Source of the DNA: Comamonas flocculans
Lineage (GTDB): Bacteria > Pseudomonadota > Gammaproteobacteria > Burkholderiales > Burkholderiaceae_C
Direction of reading: 5' to 3'
NCBI RefSeq assembly: GCF_007954405.1
Contig: NZ_CP042344.1
Span: forward strand, 2,666,001-2,730,000
Length of the DNA: 64,000 bases
Part shown: positions 25,406-36,653 of the stretch, piece after piece
Layout: every line of letters starts with the position of its first letter
Position numbering within the stretch: the stretch's first letter is position 1
The notes under the pieces: model-generated
What the model was told of the DNA's origin: nothing
Database searches by the model: none
Seen by the model: only the letters and a program-made list of their open reading frames with translations
Made by a program: the position numbers and the translations under genes

Positions 25406-28400
25406 CTAGCGTGGCCTGCGCATCAAGACGAAAGCTGCTGGAATCACGAACAGCGACAGCAACGGTGCAGTCACCATCCCTCCCAGCATTGGCGCCGCAA
25501 TGCGGCTCATGACCTCCGAACCCGTACCACTGCCCCAGACGATGGGCACCAGGCCTGCCAGGATGACCGCTACAGTCATCGCCTTGGGCCGCACGCGCAG
25601 CACGGCGCCTTCCCGGATCGCATCCAGCAGTTCTTCCCGCGTTGGCCGTTGGCCGTCGGGGCAGCGCTCATCCAAGGCGTGCTTCAAATAGATGAGCATG
25701 ACCACGCCGAACTCTGCTGCAACACCTGCCAGGGCGATGAAGCCGACGCCCGTGGCGATGGAGAGGTTGTAGCCCATCAGGTACAGGAACCAGATGCCTC
25801 CCGTGAGGGCAAATGGCAAGGTGGCCATGATCAGGCCGGCTTCGTCAAGACGACTGAACGTCAGGTACAACAAGACGAAGATGGTCAACAGAGTCGCCGG
25901 CACCACGACCTTCAGGCGCGCATTGGCCCGCTCCATGTACTCGAACTGCCCCGAGTAGGCGATGCTCACGCCTGGCTCCAGGTTGACCTGTTTCCCGACC
26001 GCATCGCGCAACTCGTTGGCTACCGAAGCAAGATCGCGCCCACGCACATCGACATACACCCATCCGGACGGCCGGGCGTTCTCGCTCTTGAGCATGGGAG
26101 GCCCATCGGTGATGGCGATGCGCGCCACCGTGCCCAGCGTGATCTGTTGCCCCATGGGGGTGAAGATGGGCAGTTGCTTCAGCCTTTCCGGTGAATCCCT
26201 CCATTCACGCGCGTATCGCAGATTGATCGGGAAGCGCGCCAGCCCCTCCACGGTCTCCGACACGTTTTCGCCACCGACGGCACCGGCGACGACCGCCTGG
26301 ACATCGGCCACGTTCAGCCCATAGCGCCCCGCCGCCACGCGGTCGATCTGCACGTCCACATACCGGCCGCCGGTCAGCCGCTCCGCCAACGATGACGACA
26401 CGCCTGGAATGCCCTTCGCGACCTGCTCCACCTCTGCCGCGATGCGATCGATCACATGCAGGTCGTTGCCCGTCACCTTGACGCCGATCGGACTCTTGAT
26501 GCCGGTAGCCAACATGTCGATGCGGTTGCGGATCGGCGGAATCCAGATGTTGGACAGGCCGGGGATTTTCACCGCCTGATCCAGTTCCTCGACGAGCTTC
26601 TCGGGCGTCATGCCGGCACGCCATTGTTCTCGGGGCTTGAGCTTGACCGTGGTCTCGAACATCTCCAGCGGCGCGGGATCGGTCGCGGTTTCCGCGCGCC
26701 CGGCCTTGCCGAACACGGTTTCCACCTCGGGCACGGTCTTGATCATGCGGTTGCTGATCTGCAGCAGCTCGGTGGCGCGCTGCGCCGACAGCCCCGGCAG
26801 GGCCGAGGGCATGTAGAGCAAGTCCCCTTCGTCCAGGCGGGGCAGAAATTCGCCGCCGAGCCGGGCCAGCGGCCAGGCCGTGGTCGCCAGCGCCAGCACC
26901 GCGATCAGCAGCGTGGCCTTGGGCCGGCGCAGCACCCATTCCAGGCCGGGCCGGTACACCGCGATCAGCATGCGGGTGATGGGGTTCTTCTGCTCATCCG
27001 GAATACGGCCGCGAATCCAGTAGCCCATAAGCACCGGGATCAGCGTCACGGACAGGCCCGCCGCCGCCGCCATGGCGTAGGTCTTGGTGAACGCCAGCGG
27101 CCCGAACAGGCGGCCCTCCTGGGCTTCGAGGGTAAACACGGGAATGAAAGACAGCGTAATGATGAGCAGCGAGAAGAACAGCGCCGGACCGACTTCCTCC
27201 GCGGCCCGCGTGATCACCTCCCAGCGCTCCTTGCCTTGCAGCCGCTGATCCGGATGCGCGTGTTGCCAGGCTTCCAGCTTCTTGTGCGCGTTCTCTATCA
27301 TGACCACGGCCGCATCCACCATCGCGCCTATGGCGATGGCGATGCCGCCCAGCGACATGATGTTGGCATTGATCCCCTGGTAGCGCATGATGAGGAAGGC
27401 CATCATCACCCCCAGCGGCAACGAGATGATGGCCACCAGCGCCGAGCGCAGGTGCCACAGAAAGAGCACGCAGACCAGCGCCACCACCAGAAACTCCTCC
27501 CCCAGCTTGATGGTGAGGTTGCGAATGGCGCGCTCGATGAGCGCGCTGCGGTCGTAGGTGGTGACGATCTCCACCCCCTGCGGCAGGCTGGCCTGCAGCT
27601 CGTCCAGCTTGGCCTTGACGGCGGCAATCGTCTCCTGGGCATTCTTACCCGAACGCAGGATGACCACGCCGCCGGCGACCTCGCCCTCGCCATCGAGTTC
27701 GGCGATGCCGCGCCGCATCTCCGGCCCGATCTGCAGCGTGGCCACGTCGCCCAGGCGCACCGGCACACCGCCGCGCGCCACCAGCGGCACGGCACGGAAA
27801 TCATCCAGGGTTTTCAGATAGCCGCTGGCGCGCACCATGTATTCGGCCCCCGCCAGCTCCAGCACCGAGCCGCCAGTTTCCTGATTGGCGGCCACCAGCG
27901 CCGCGCGCACCTGCTCCTGGCTCAGTCCGTAGGAGGCGAGCTTGACCGGGTCGAGCACAACCTGGTACTGCTTGACCATGCCGCCCACCGAGGCTACCTC
28001 TGCCACATTGGGCAGGCTCTTGAGCTCGAATTTCAGAAACCAGTCCTGCAGCGCGCGCAACTGCGCCAGATCGTTCTTGCCCGTGCGATCCACCAACGCG
28101 TACTGGAAGATCCAGCCCACCCCCGTCGCATCGGGCCCCAGGGCCGGCTTGGCCGTGGCCGGCAGGCGTCCCTGAACCTGGTTCAGGTACTCCAGCACCC
28201 GCGAGCGCGCCCAGTACAGGTCGGTGCCATCCTCGAACAGGACATAGACGAACGAGTCCCCGAAAAACGAAAAGCCGCGCACCGTCTTGGCCCCCGGCAC
28301 CGACAGCATGGTCGTGGCCAGGGGATAGGTGACCTGGTTTTCCACGATCTGCGGCGCCTGGCCGGGGTAGCTGGTACGGATGATGACCTGCACGTCGGAC

Positions 28401-28525
28401 AGGTCCGGCAAGGCATCCACGGGCGTGCTGCGCACGCCCCACACCCCCCAGGCCGTAAGCATAGCCGTGGCCAGCAGCACCAGAAAGCGGTTCGCCACCG
28501 ACCAGCGGATCAATTTGGCAATCAT
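25406..28525 (-). CDS. cusA: CusA-type copper/silver RND efflux pump
   Basis: A 1039-aa proton-driven inner-membrane pump of the heavy-metal RND group. It has 12 membrane helices, two large periplasmic loops and the helix 4 motif [20 protein letters not shown], with the acidic residue used for proton relay. Methionines matching the Met triad of E. coli CusA are visible in PLEMFETT and [14 protein letters not shown], supporting monovalent copper/silver. Works with CusB and CusC to expel metal from periplasm and cytoplasm. The start overlaps the cusB stop by 4 bp. Confidence 0.95.
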   Translation of the reverse strand: MIAKLIRWSVANRFLVLLATAMLTAWGVWGVRSTPVDALPDLSDVQVIIRTSYPGQAPQIVENQVTYPLATTMLSVPGAKTVRGFSFFGDSFVYVLFEDGTDLYWARSRVLEYLNQVQGRLPATAKPALGPDATGVGWIFQYALVDRTGKNDLAQLRALQDWFLKFELKSLPNVAEVASVGGMVKQYQVVLDPVKLASYGLSQEQVRAALVAANQETGGSVLELAGAEYMVRASGYLKTLDDFRAVPLVARGGVPVRLGDVATLQIGPEMRRGIAELDGEGEVAGGVVILRSGKNAQETIAAVKAKLDELQASLPQGVEIVTTYDRSALIERAIRNLTIKLGEEFLVVALVCVLFLWHLRSALVAIISLPLGVMMAFLIMRYQGINANIMSLGGIAIAIGAMVDAAVVMIENAHKKLEAWQHAHPDQRLQGKERWEVITRAAEEVGPALFFSLLIITLSFIPVFTLEAQEGRLFGPLAFTKTYAMAAAAGLSVTLIPVLMGYWIRGRIPDEQKNPITRMLIAVYRPGLEWVLRRPKATLLIAVLALATTAWPLARLGGEFLPRLDEGDLLYMPSALPGLSAQRATELLQISNRMIKTVPEVETVFGKAGRAETATDPAPLEMFETTVKLKPREQWRAGMTPEKLVEELDQAVKIPGLSNIWIPPIRNRIDMLATGIKSPIGVKVTGNDLHVIDRIAAEVEQVAKGIPGVSSSLAERLTGGRYVDVQIDRVAAGRYGLNVADVQAVVAGAVGGENVSETVEGLARFPINLRYAREWRDSPERLKQLPIFTPMGQQITLGTVARIAITDGPPMLKSENARPSGWVYVDVRGRDLASVANELRDAVGKQVNLEPGVSIAYSGQFEYMERANARLKVVVPATLLTIFVLLYLTFSRLDEAGLIMATLPFALTGGIWFLYLMGYNLSIATGVGFIALAGVAAEFGVVMLIYLKHALDERCPDGQRPTREELLDAIREGAVLRVRPKAMTVAVILAGLVPIVWGSGTGSEVMSRIAAPMLGGMVTAPLLSLFVIPAAFVLMRRPR

Positions 28526-30003
28526 GGCTTGATCCCTTCGATGGCGGTGATCACGTAGTCCTCTCCCTGCTTGGAGAAGGTGAAGCGCACCTGTTGCTTG
28601 GGTGCCAGGCCTGCGGCGAGGCGGGGGTCGGCCAGCTTGAAGCCCATGGTCATGGCGGGCCACTTGAGGGCGGGGATGGCGTCATGCGCCAGCGTCAGCT
28701 CGGCAGTGGAGACTTCTTCCACCACACCGCGCACCGTGTAGGCCGGGGCCGCGCCATGCGCCCCATGCTCCGGCGTCGCCCCCGGCGATGCGGGCAACAG
28801 GCCGCGCAGGCTGGCCTCGGAGTCGATCAGGAACTGTGCCGAGGCCACCACCTGCTGCCCCGCCTCCAGTCCACCTTGCACCACGAGTTGGTCGCCGATC
28901 TCCGCCCCCAGCTGCACCTCCACGGGGTGGAATTTGCCAGGGCCATCGACCACATAGGCCAGGGCGCGCTTGCCGGTGCGGATGACGGCTTCGCTGGGAA
29001 CCAGCAGTGCGGGCTGCTCGCGGCCCTGGAGCGTGATCTGGCCGGACATGCCGGCCTTCAGGCGCTGGCCGGGGTTGGCCAGTTCCAGCCGCACGCGCAC
29101 CGTGCGGGTGTCGCTGTTGGCCTGCGGCAGGATGCTCACGATGCGCGCCTTCAGGACTTCGCCGGGAAACGCCGCCAGGCGCACCTGGGCCTCATGGCCC
29201 GGTTGCAGCGGGCCGCTTTGCGCCTCGGGTACGGCGGCCTCGATCCAGACGGTGGCCAGGCCATTCACGCGCGCCAGGCTGGCGCCAGCGGAAACGGTCA
29301 TGCCCTGGCGCACCATGAGTTCGGCCACCAGGCCGCCCTGGGGCGCGCTTACGGTGTAGATGCCCCTGGGCTCGCCCGTGCGCTCCACCTGGGCCACCAG
29401 GGCCTGCGGCATGCCCAGCAGCAGCAGCCTTTGCCGGGCGGCCGTCGTCAGCGACTCGTCCTTGAGCGCACGCACCGCCAGGAACTCGCGCTGCGCCGCC
29501 ACCCATTCGGGCAGCAGCAGGTCCGCCAGCGGCGCGCCGGCACCGATCACGTCGCCCGGCGCGCGCGCATAGACCCGCTCCACAAAGCCGGCGGAGCGCG
29601 CCTGCACGATGCTGACATCGCGGTCGTTGAGCAGCACCGTTCCCACCGCGTCCACATCGGAGCCTATGGCGCGCTGCACCACCTCGGCCGTGCGCAGACC
29701 CAGCGCCTGCACGGTCTGGGCCGATACGCTCAGGCCCACGCTGTCCTGGGCATCCTCGTCGGCATACTTGGGTACCAGATCCATGTCCATGAAAGGAGAC
29801 TTGCCGGGCTTGTCGAACTTCTGCGTCGGCGACATGGGGTCGTACCAGTACAGCACCTTGCGCTCGGCCGCCGCGCCGGCTTGGGGCGCTGCTCCGTCCA
29901 CAGCATGTGTGCTGCTGCGCCATTGGGACAGGCCCCAACCCGCGGCCACGCCGATGGCGATCAGCGTCAGGCCCGCGAGGGATTTTTTCAGAGAGTTGTT
30001 CAT
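28522..30003 (-). CDS. cusB: CusB-type adaptor with fused metal-binding domain and CusF-like domain
   Basis: A 493-aa periplasmic membrane-fusion protein linking CusA and CusC. Order of parts: N-terminal membrane anchor (10-25), heavy-metal-binding domain ([28 protein letters not shown], about 50-80), HlyD-type hairpin and beta-barrel region, and at the C-terminus (about 425-493) a CusF-like fold with the ligand block [16 protein letters not shown]. In E. coli CusF is separate; here the Cu(I)/Ag(I) chaperone is fused to the adaptor and a separate CusF-like protein is also encoded at 38782. Confidence 0.94.
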   Translation of the reverse strand: MNNSLKKSLAGLTLIAIGVAAGWGLSQWRSSTHAVDGAAPQAGAAAERKVLYWYDPMSPTQKFDKPGKSPFMDMDLVPKYADEDAQDSVGLSVSAQTVQALGLRTAEVVQRAIGSDVDAVGTVLLNDRDVSIVQARSAGFVERVYARAPGDVIGAGAPLADLLLPEWVAAQREFLAVRALKDESLTTAARQRLLLLGMPQALVAQVERTGEPRGIYTVSAPQGGLVAELMVRQGMTVSAGASLARVNGLATVWIEAAVPEAQSGPLQPGHEAQVRLAAFPGEVLKARIVSILPQANSDTRTVRVRLELANPGQRLKAGMSGQITLQGREQPALLVPSEAVIRTGKRALAYVVDGPGKFHPVEVQLGAEIGDQLVVQGGLEAGQQVVASAQFLIDSEASLRGLLPASPGATPEHGAHGAAPAYTVRGVVEEVSTAELTLAHDAIPALKWPAMTMGFKLADPRLAAGLAPKQQVRFTFSKQGEDYVITAIEGIKP

Positions 30004-30017
30004 GGTTGTGAGATCCG

Positions 30018-31334
30018 TTAATCAGCGATCAGGCTGTTCAGGCGCGTCGTCACGCCATCGCGCTGGGCTTGCAGGTCGATCAGGCGCAGGCGCGTCTCCA
30101 GCACCTGGGCGCGTGCGCCGAGCACGGCGCTCAGGTCGCCCTTGGCGGCCCGGTAGTTGCTCAGAGCAAGCTCCGCTCGCCCCTGCGCCAACTGCAGCCC
30201 GGTGGACTTGAGGCGCTCGATCTGGCTGTCCAGGGCCTGCAGTTCGGCCGCGCTGTCGTCAAGCTCCTGCAAATGCCGCCGGGACACGTCTTCCTGCTCA
30301 GCTTCCAGGCGCTCCAGCTCGCGCTGCTTGGCCTGGATCATCGGGGTCTGGCGTCTATCCTTTTGCCATGGCAGATCGAACGTCACCTGGAACGACACCA
30401 TGTCGCCCCATCGTCGATCGCGCCGGCTGTAGGCGAGCTCCCAGGACCAGTCGCCACGCGATTCCGACTGCGCCTCGTGGGACTCTGCCCGTGCGATGCT
30501 TTGCATGGCCGGGTACAGCGCCAGCTCGGCGTGGCTGGAGAGCTCGGTGCGCAGTTGTGCCACGGGCCGCACCAAGGCGCCGGTGTCGCCCTGCAGCGCC
30601 TCGTCGGCGCGTGGCCCCACCCACCGCCGCAACATGGCACGTGCCTTGGCCCGGTCGCGCTGCAGGTCGTCGCGCCGGTCCGACAGCGCCAGCGCCTCCT
30701 GCTGTGCGGCCAGCAGGTCGCCCGCCTGGGCCGACCCGCCAGCCACCCGCGCGGGCAGGCTGTCTTGCAGGCGCTGGTTCTCGGCCAGCAGTTCGGCGAG
30801 CAGTTGATCGCGCTGTTCCACGGCCTGCGCGGCAATCCAGGCCAGGCCGAGCTCCTGCCGTATCTGCAGGCGCTGCAAAACCAGCGCCGCGCGTTCGCGT
30901 TCCACGCGCGCCTGGGCGCTGGCAACCTTGGCATCGCGCTTGGCCTGGTTCGGCACCTCCTGCATGAGGGCGAGGCGCTGCATGGTCATGGGCTCGCGCG
31001 TCAGGCTCCAGCGGTCCATGCCGCTGATGGGGAAGTTTTCGAGGCCAACGGAAAGCTTGGGGTCGGGCAGCGTGCCGGCGGCCTTCTGCGCGGACTCGAC
31101 CGCATCGATCTGCAATCGCTGCGCGGAAACGCGCGGGCTTTGCTGTTCAGCGATTTCCCGCGCTTCGGCAAAGCTGAGCGCGTAGGCCCCGCTGGAAGCG
31201 AGCATGCTGCCAGCCAGGGCGATGCTCACGATGCTCAGCCGATGTATCGGTGTGCGGCACGAGATCGCACACATGACGCCACGGCCAGGCGCGGCGCGAC
31301 GCTCGCCGGGAGCGCCGGAGGAAGAAACAAGCAT
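30018..31334 (-). CDS. cusC: CusC-type outer-membrane factor (TolC family)
   Basis: A 438-aa outer-membrane channel of the TolC family with two OEP repeats and long coiled-coil segments. Start chosen at the ATG at 31334 behind CGAGGA; the hydrophobic export signal (HRLSIVSIALAGSMLASSGAYA) then begins around residue 30, so a later start at 31274 is also plausible. It is 14 bp before cusB, so cusCBA form an operon. Confidence 0.88.
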   Translation of the reverse strand: MLVSSSGAPGERRAAPGRGVMCAISCRTPIHRLSIVSIALAGSMLASSGAYALSFAEAREIAEQQSPRVSAQRLQIDAVESAQKAAGTLPDPKLSVGLENFPISGMDRWSLTREPMTMQRLALMQEVPNQAKRDAKVASAQARVERERAALVLQRLQIRQELGLAWIAAQAVEQRDQLLAELLAENQRLQDSLPARVAGGSAQAGDLLAAQQEALALSDRRDDLQRDRAKARAMLRRWVGPRADEALQGDTGALVRPVAQLRTELSSHAELALYPAMQSIARAESHEAQSESRGDWSWELAYSRRDRRWGDMVSFQVTFDLPWQKDRRQTPMIQAKQRELERLEAEQEDVSRRHLQELDDSAAELQALDSQIERLKSTGLQLAQGRAELALSNYRAAKGDLSAVLGARAQVLETRLRLIDLQAQRDGVTTRLNSLIAD

Positions 31335-31409
31335 GATGGTCCTCGAAATTGATAGCCACGAAGTCACGTGTTCTGCCGTGCCAATGCACGGCCGGCACGA
31401 CTTGGTGTG

Positions 31410-31868
31410 TCAATTGCGCAGGACTTGGAAAGTGAGATAGAGGGGGAGAGAGCCCGTTCGGTGGTCGAGCCACGCTGGGTCAGACCTGGCGCCGGTCGAT
31501 GATTGCGGGTCGGGCACCACGGGAAGCAGGTAGGCAATCCAGACCGCATGGGCCGCCGCAATGGATGGAATGTCCAGTCCTTGCGGAGACGGCGCGGGCT
31601 TGCCGTCACCGCCGCAATGGGCACGGCACAACTGCGGAGACTCGTCGTCCATCGTCCCGGGCATGGCATGGCAATCCGGCATGGCGGACATGCCGGTGGC
31701 TTCGTCCATGACCATGCCCGCCATCTGCATCGATGCCGCGTGCGTATCCGCATCCTGCTTGGGGCAGGCATACATCGCCAGCGCCATCTGCGAGAACAGC
31801 AAGGCTACGATGAGGCCGCCGACAATCCGGCGACCCCATTGCGTGACGATGCTTCGGATGGAAACCAT
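31410..31868 (-). CDS. small Cys/His/Met-rich exported protein of the cus cluster
   Basis: A 152-aa protein, with a hydrophobic signal-like segment (RIVGGLIVALLFSQMALA), then a patch rich in likely metal ligands: MYACPKQDAD, several Met, MPDCHAMPG, LCRAHCGGD, and a second hydrophobic stretch near SIAAAHAVWIAYLLP. No family recognised with certainty; the composition and place directly before cusC argue for copper handling in the envelope. A TTG at 31901 could extend it by 11 residues. Confidence 0.65.
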   Translation of the reverse strand: MVSIRSIVTQWGRRIVGGLIVALLFSQMALAMYACPKQDADTHAASMQMAGMVMDEATGMSAMPDCHAMPGTMDDESPQLCRAHCGGDGKPAPSPQGLDIPSIAAAHAVWIAYLLPVVPDPQSSTGARSDPAWLDHRTGSLPLYLTFQVLRN

Positions 31869-31989
31869 GGTGGGATGTTCGCTGTGCTGGATGTGTGACA
31901 ACTTGCCGCGGATCAGAGAGCCGTCCCGGGAAAGAAGCGCCTTCGTGGCTCATCTACCCGCGGGCGGCCCAGTTACCGCGCATGCGAGG

Positions 31990-32250
31990 TCACCGAGATC
32001 CTGGATTCATGTCACCGGAATCCAACTTGTCGGCGCGTTTCGATCTCGGCCAGTCCGAGAACGCAAGCACGTACAGCGCGATCAGGTTGACCATGGGGAC
32101 GATCATCAGCAGGCCGAGCCAGCCGGAAAAACCTGCCTTGGCAAAGATCTTCCAAAACGGCAGCACGATCACCACCGCACCCAGCAGCATCATCAACCAG
32201 TGGGCGCTAAACCACCACGCCATGTCGTTCATATACATTCCGTTCATCAT
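31990..32250 (-). CDS. small membrane protein of the copper cluster
   Basis: An 86-aa protein with two membrane helices (about 15-33 and 43-63) and a Met-rich start (MMNGMYMNDMAWWF). The tail is charged. Starts 35 bp after the ATPase stop, so probably cotranscribed. Function unknown; small Met/Trp-rich membrane proteins are common companions of copper ATPases. Confidence 0.65.
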   Translation of the reverse strand: MMNGMYMNDMAWWFSAHWLMMLLGAVVIVLPFWKIFAKAGFSGWLGLLMIVPMVNLIALYVLAFSDWPRSKRADKLDSGDMNPGSR

Positions 32251-32285
32251 GATCGGTAACCTCTCTTTGATTGTCTCGATGCGGG

Positions 32286-34628
32286 TTAGGCTCGCGCGCG
32301 CCGTAGCCGCAGTGCGTTGAAGATCACCGAGGCCGAGCTCAGGCTCATGGCCAGGGCTGCAATCAATGGAGACAGCAACCAGCCCGTGATGGGATAAAGC
32401 ACGCCGGCGGCGATGGGCACGCCGATACCGTTGTAGATGAAGGCGAACAACAGGTTCTGCCGCATGTTGCGCACCGTGTCGATGGATATCTCGCGCGCGG
32501 CCGCGATGCCGCGCAGATCGCCCTTGACCAGGGTGACCTGGCCGCTGTTCATCGCCACGTCGGTGCCCGTTCCCATGGCCACGCCCACGTCGGCCCGGGC
32601 CAGCGCCGGCGCATCGTTGATGCCGTCGCCGGCCATCGCGACCACATGGCCCTCGCGCTGCAATTTCTCGACCAGGGCCAGCTTGTCGGCGGGCTTGACC
32701 TCGCCGTGCACCTCGTCGATGGCCAGCCGGGTGCCCACAGCCCTGGCCGTGGTGAGGCCATCGCCCGTGGCCATGACGATGCGCAGGCCGCTGGCGTGCA
32801 GGGTGTGGATGGCCTCGGGCGTGCTGGACTTGATGGGGTCGGTCACGGCCAGCAGGCCGGCCAGCTGGCCATCGACGGCCAGGTGCATGACGCTGGCCCC
32901 TTCGCCGCGCAGGCGCTCAGCATCGGTTTTCAGGGCGTCCACTTTGATGCCTTCCTGCTCCATGAGCGTGGTGTTGCCCAGCGCCAAGCGCCGGCCGTCG
33001 ACAGCGCCGCGCACGCCGATGCCGCTGCCGGACTCGAAATCGTCGGCCTTGGTCAGGTTCAGCCCCTTGTCCCGAGCGGCGCGGACGATGGCATCCGCCA
33101 GCGGGTGCTCGCTGCCCTGATCCAGACTGGCGGCCAGGCGCAGCACCTCGTCCGGCGTGTAGCCGGGGGCGGCGACGGCGGTGTCGAAGGCCGGCTTGCC
33201 TTCGGTCAGGGTGCCGGTCTTGTCGACGATCAGCGTATCCACCTCGCGCATTTTTTCAATGGCGCCAGCGTCGCGGAACAGAATCCCCTGTGTGGCCGCA
33301 CGGCCGGTGGCGACCATCACGGACATCGGGGTGGCCAGGCCTAGCGCGCACGGGCAGGCGATGATCAGCACCGCCACGGCGTTGATCAGGCCAAACACCC
33401 AGCTCGGCTCGGGGCCGAAGAATCCCCAAACGAAGAAGGTCGCGATTGCGATCAGCACCACCACGACCACAAACTTGCCGGCCACCACGTCGGCCATGCG
33501 CTGCATCGGCGCCTTGGAGCGCTGGGCATTGGCCACCATCTGCACGATCTGCGACAGCATGGTGGCGGCGCCGACCTTGTCTGCGCGCATGACCAGCGCG
33601 CCGCTGGTGTTCATCGTGGCGCCAATCAGGCCGTCGCCGGCGCGCTTGGTCACCGGCACGGGCTCGCCGGTGAGCATGGATTCATCGACGGCACTGCTGC
33701 CCTCGGTCACCACGCCATCGACGGGCACTTTCTCGCCGGGCCGCACGCGCAGCAGGTCGCCGACGTGAACATGGTTCAAAGGCACGTCCTCCTCGCTGCC
33801 GTCGGCATTGATGCGGCGCGCCGTCTTGGGGGCCAGGCCCAGCAGAGCTTTGATGGCCGCCGAAGTCTGCGAGCGCGCCTTCAATTCGATGATCTGACCC
33901 AGCATGGTCAGCGAGATGATGACGACCGCCGCCTCGAAATAGACGGCGACGCGGCCGTGGGCGATGAACGAGTCTGGAAACACGCCGGGCGCGAGGGTGG
34001 CGACCACGCTGTAGACAAAGGCGGCGCCGGTGCCCAGGCCGATCAGCGTCCACATATTGGGGCTGCGGTTGACGATGGACTGCCAGCAGCGGACGAAAAA
34101 TGGCCACCCCGTCCACAACACCACCGGCAGCGACAGCACCAGCTCGACCCAGGTCTGGGTCTTCATGTCGAACCAGCCGAGGCGGTGGCCGAACATCGCC
34201 AGGATGGTGACCACCACGGTCAGCGGCAGGGTCCACCAGAAGCGGCGCTGAAAATCGATCAGTTCGCTGTTGTCCTCCTCATCCAGCGGAATCACCGGTT
34301 CGAGCGACATGCCGCATTTCGGGCAATTGCCGGGATGATCCTGCTGCACTTCCGGGTGCATGGGGCAGGTGTAGATGGTGCCCGCCGGGACCTCCATGGG
34401 CGCCGCTGCAGAAGCTGCCGGGGTCTGTTCGCCAGCGGCATGGCCGTGGTGATGGCGGCCATGTGCCGCTTCGCCCTCGGGCACCAGATGCATCTGGCAC
34501 TTGGGGCAGCGACCCGGTTGCTTCTGCCGCACTTCTGAATGCATGGGGCAGACATAGAACATGTCGGAATGCGCATCACCCAAGGCAGCCGAATCTCCCT
34601 TGCCGTGCTGATGTATGTGATTGCTCAT
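32286..34628 (-). CDS. copper-exporting P1B-type ATPase with two N-terminal heavy-metal-binding domains
   Basis: A 780-aa inner-membrane pump. Instead of classic CxxC ferredoxin-like domains it begins with two YHS/HMBD-type modules (FYVCPMHS...CPKC at 25-44 and IYTCPMHP...CPKC at 86-105), separated by a His-rich linker (GRHHHGH). Then come the membrane CPC (425-427), the phosphorylation Asp469 in [15 protein letters not shown], and [11 protein letters not shown]; together these mark a Cu+/Ag+ exporter. SD AAGGA lies 7 nt before the ATG. Codons for [13 protein letters not shown] are shared exactly with the gene at 34765. Confidence 0.95.
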   Translation of the reverse strand: MSNHIHQHGKGDSAALGDAHSDMFYVCPMHSEVRQKQPGRCPKCQMHLVPEGEAAHGRHHHGHAAGEQTPAASAAAPMEVPAGTIYTCPMHPEVQQDHPGNCPKCGMSLEPVIPLDEEDNSELIDFQRRFWWTLPLTVVVTILAMFGHRLGWFDMKTQTWVELVLSLPVVLWTGWPFFVRCWQSIVNRSPNMWTLIGLGTGAAFVYSVVATLAPGVFPDSFIAHGRVAVYFEAAVVIISLTMLGQIIELKARSQTSAAIKALLGLAPKTARRINADGSEEDVPLNHVHVGDLLRVRPGEKVPVDGVVTEGSSAVDESMLTGEPVPVTKRAGDGLIGATMNTSGALVMRADKVGAATMLSQIVQMVANAQRSKAPMQRMADVVAGKFVVVVVLIAIATFFVWGFFGPEPSWVFGLINAVAVLIIACPCALGLATPMSVMVATGRAATQGILFRDAGAIEKMREVDTLIVDKTGTLTEGKPAFDTAVAAPGYTPDEVLRLAASLDQGSEHPLADAIVRAARDKGLNLTKADDFESGSGIGVRGAVDGRRLALGNTTLMEQEGIKVDALKTDAERLRGEGASVMHLAVDGQLAGLLAVTDPIKSSTPEAIHTLHASGLRIVMATGDGLTTARAVGTRLAIDEVHGEVKPADKLALVEKLQREGHVVAMAGDGINDAPALARADVGVAMGTGTDVAMNSGQVTLVKGDLRGIAAAREISIDTVRNMRQNLLFAFIYNGIGVPIAAGVLYPITGWLLSPLIAALAMSLSSASVIFNALRLRRARA
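34416..34454. repeat. 39-bp exact repeat, copy in the copper ATPase
   Basis: Identical to 36574-36612; encodes [13 protein letters not shown] (residues 59-71 of the ATPase) in the same reading frame as in the DUF3141 chimera. Confidence 0.95.
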
Positions 34629-34655
34629 GTCAATGTCCTTGTGGAGTTTGGCTCG

Positions 34656-34686
34656 ACCCTTGACCTGTTCAGCATGGCAAGGTCGA
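34656..34686 (-). promoter_or_regulatory. degenerate MerR/CueR-type promoter of the copper ATPase
   Basis: On the minus strand TCGACC (34686-34681) and AAGGGT (34661-34656) are 19 bp apart, the spacing used by MerR-family activators. Arms GACCT/AGGTC flank a weak inner dyad. The leader from here to the ATG aligns with that of the DUF3141 gene (shared CTCCACAAGG region). Confidence 0.45.
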
Positions 34687-34764
34687 GGCTGTTTTTATTG
34701 GACGAATCTGGCTTGTTCTACTTTTTGTATGCTTGCCCGGCGGCTGCACGCGACGGCTAAACCG

Positions 34765-36627
34765 TCAAGGCGTAACGCTGATGCCGTTGGGCGTCTTACC
34801 CACCGGAACGGTTTTCACGACCTGATCGTCTTTCACATCGAGCACAGAAACTGAATTGGGGCGCCCTAGATTGCCATCACCGACCTTTTTTCCCATCATG
34901 CTCAGAACGCTTGAGAACAAGTCAGGGTTTTGAAACATCAGGCGAAACGCCTGCTCCCTCGCAGCGTCGCGGCCTTCGCGCAGTTGTCCCATCGCATGGG
35001 TTACTTCCCCTACGGCTTCACGCTCCCGCTTGATGAACGGGTGGTTCTGCGCAAGCGGTTGGCGGTTCTTGCTAAGCGACTCGGCCAGCAAGGCAACGCC
35101 GCGCATCCATGGACTGAACGCTTCAGAGAGCAAATAACGGCTGGTGCGCATCGGATGGAGCCACTTGAGCATTTCGGCTGTCCAGGGCGTGGCCAGCGCT
35201 TGCGCCCAAGGACTGACGAATGCCCGGTAAAGTGCTTCGTTGACCGTCGAGACTTGTTTCACTCGCTCAAAAGCTTCCTGCGGGTAATCCGTTTTCAGGT
35301 CTTGCACCTGACGGGGTTCGAAGCGGATGCTGTAGCTGGGTTTATGGCAGTCCGGGTCACCCGACGGATTGTCGATCTTCATTTCATAGAGGCCCGGGGC
35401 CAGCGCTTCAATGTCAGCCAGGCTCTCCAGGATGGCCCGGTGCTCTAAACGAGCCACCCTGGCAGAGACAAAAATGCCGAGATGGCCGACATGCGGGTTT
35501 GTGAGGTAGACGATGCGCTGCCCGGCTTGCCTGAGATTCTCTGTGTCGCTGTAGACAGCGGGGATCCATCCAAGCGCCTGGTGCGGTGGCGTGATGTTGT
35601 CGCCGTAGGATGCAAAGATGACGATTGGATTCGTGATCCGCCTCAGGTCAGCAGTGCAACCCTGGCAAATCCGGAAAAGACCTTGTTCAATCTGATTGCC
35701 GATGAACAGGTTCTCAACGATCGCGAGAATCTCTTCTCGGCTCAGGAAATAAAAACCGTTCCACCAGCGTTCGAACTCCAGAAAGCGTTCCTGCTCGCTG
35801 TCAACGTTGGTGAAGAGTTGGGCGTACTTTTCCCAAACGGCCTTTTCGGGCTTGAGGTTCTCGAAATTCTGCGCCAGCCAGGCCCCGTCGAAGCGGCCAT
35901 TGCCCAGGTCGGCCGTCAGATGCGCCAACCAGCTGCCGCCAAGGAGCCCTCCGGAAAGACGCATCGGATTGACACCGGACTCACCGGCCCAATACGACAA
36001 GGGTGAGCCATTGAGCACCACCGGCCCGGCCAGACCGGCGCAGTCTGCGGACAGTAGCGTCACCGCCCACCCAGCCTGACAGTTGCCATAGAGCACAGGA
36101 GGCTTGCCAGGATGGCGTAGTGCGACCTCTTCGACGAAGCTCCGCAGCACATGCAACACGTCTGCCAGGGTCTGCCCCAGAGTCGGCTCCGGAAAGAAGA
36201 TGACGAAATAAACCGGATGGCCTTCGCGCATGGCCATTCCAACTTCAGAGTCGCGCTTGAAACCGCCAATCCCAGGGCCATGGCCGGCGCGTGGATCTAC
36301 GACGATGACCGGCGGTTTGTCAGGGTCGACGCAGTCGTCCCAGCAATGCGTGTCGATTTCGGTGATGCGCAGCAGTGCATAGTTGACTGGCCGCTCGAAG
36401 CGGCGCGCGTCCAGCAGCGTTTCGTGCTTGAAATCCAGAAGCGGCGGCAACCCGGCTCGCTCGTGCTCAAGCATGTTGTTCGCGCGCTGGCGAAGCGTGT
36501 CCCAGAAAAGTACCGTGCGTTCGAGGAAGTCCCGCTGGTAGTCGAAAAAGTCCAGCGCCGACAGTGCCTGAGTTGCCGGGGTCTGTTCGCCAGCGGCATG
36601 GCCGTGGTGATGCAGGTGATGGTTCAT
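34765..36627 (-). CDS. chimeric DUF3141 hydrolase-like protein
   Basis: A 620-aa cytoplasmic protein. The bulk (about residues 20-584) is the DUF3141 family, related to polyhydroxyalkanoate synthases, with a cysteine lipase-box GNCQAG (Cys183) and VVDPRAGHGPGI. Both ends are foreign. Residues 6-18 ([13 protein letters not shown]) are identical, at DNA level too, to the linker of the copper ATPase 2 kb away. The last 36 residues, including SVSVLDVKDDQVVKTVPVGK and PNGISVTP, look like the final blade of a YVTN/YncE beta-propeller protein. The DUF3141 part is shorter than full members I know. Start chosen at MNHHLHHHGH, 7 nt after AAAGG and below a MerR-type promoter. Function unknown. Confidence 0.82.
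   Translation of the reverse strand: MNHHLHHHGHAAGEQTPATQALSALDFFDYQRDFLERTVLFWDTLRQRANNMLEHERAGLPPLLDFKHETLLDARRFERPVNYALLRITEIDTHCWDDCVDPDKPPVIVVDPRAGHGPGIGGFKRDSEVGMAMREGHPVYFVIFFPEPTLGQTLADVLHVLRSFVEEVALRHPGKPPVLYGNCQAGWAVTLLSADCAGLAGPVVLNGSPLSYWAGESGVNPMRLSGGLLGGSWLAHLTADLGNGRFDGAWLAQNFENLKPEKAVWEKYAQLFTNVDSEQERFLEFERWWNGFYFLSREEILAIVENLFIGNQIEQGLFRICQGCTADLRRITNPIVIFASYGDNITPPHQALGWIPAVYSDTENLRQAGQRIVYLTNPHVGHLGIFVSARVARLEHRAILESLADIEALAPGLYEMKIDNPSGDPDCHKPSYSIRFEPRQVQDLKTDYPQEAFERVKQVSTVNEALYRAFVSPWAQALATPWTAEMLKWLHPMRTSRYLLSEAFSPWMRGVALLAESLSKNRQPLAQNHPFIKREREAVGEVTHAMGQLREGRDAAREQAFRLMFQNPDLFSSVLSMMGKKVGDGNLGRPNSVSVLDVKDDQVVKTVPVGKTPNGISVTP
36574..36612. repeat. 39-bp exact repeat, copy at the 5' end of the DUF3141 gene
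   Basis: Identical to 34416-34454, same orientation. It covers codons 6-18 of the DUF3141 gene and marks the likely crossover that joined a copper-ATPase 5' end to DUF3141. Confidence 0.95.
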
Positions 36628-36653
36628 GCCCATGCCTTTGTGGAGTTGACTCG

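Noticed and set aside
26456..28558. 700-codon plus-strand open frame inside cusA
   Set aside because: Antisense shadow; composition dominated by His, Arg and Gln, no motif, and cusA opposite is complete.
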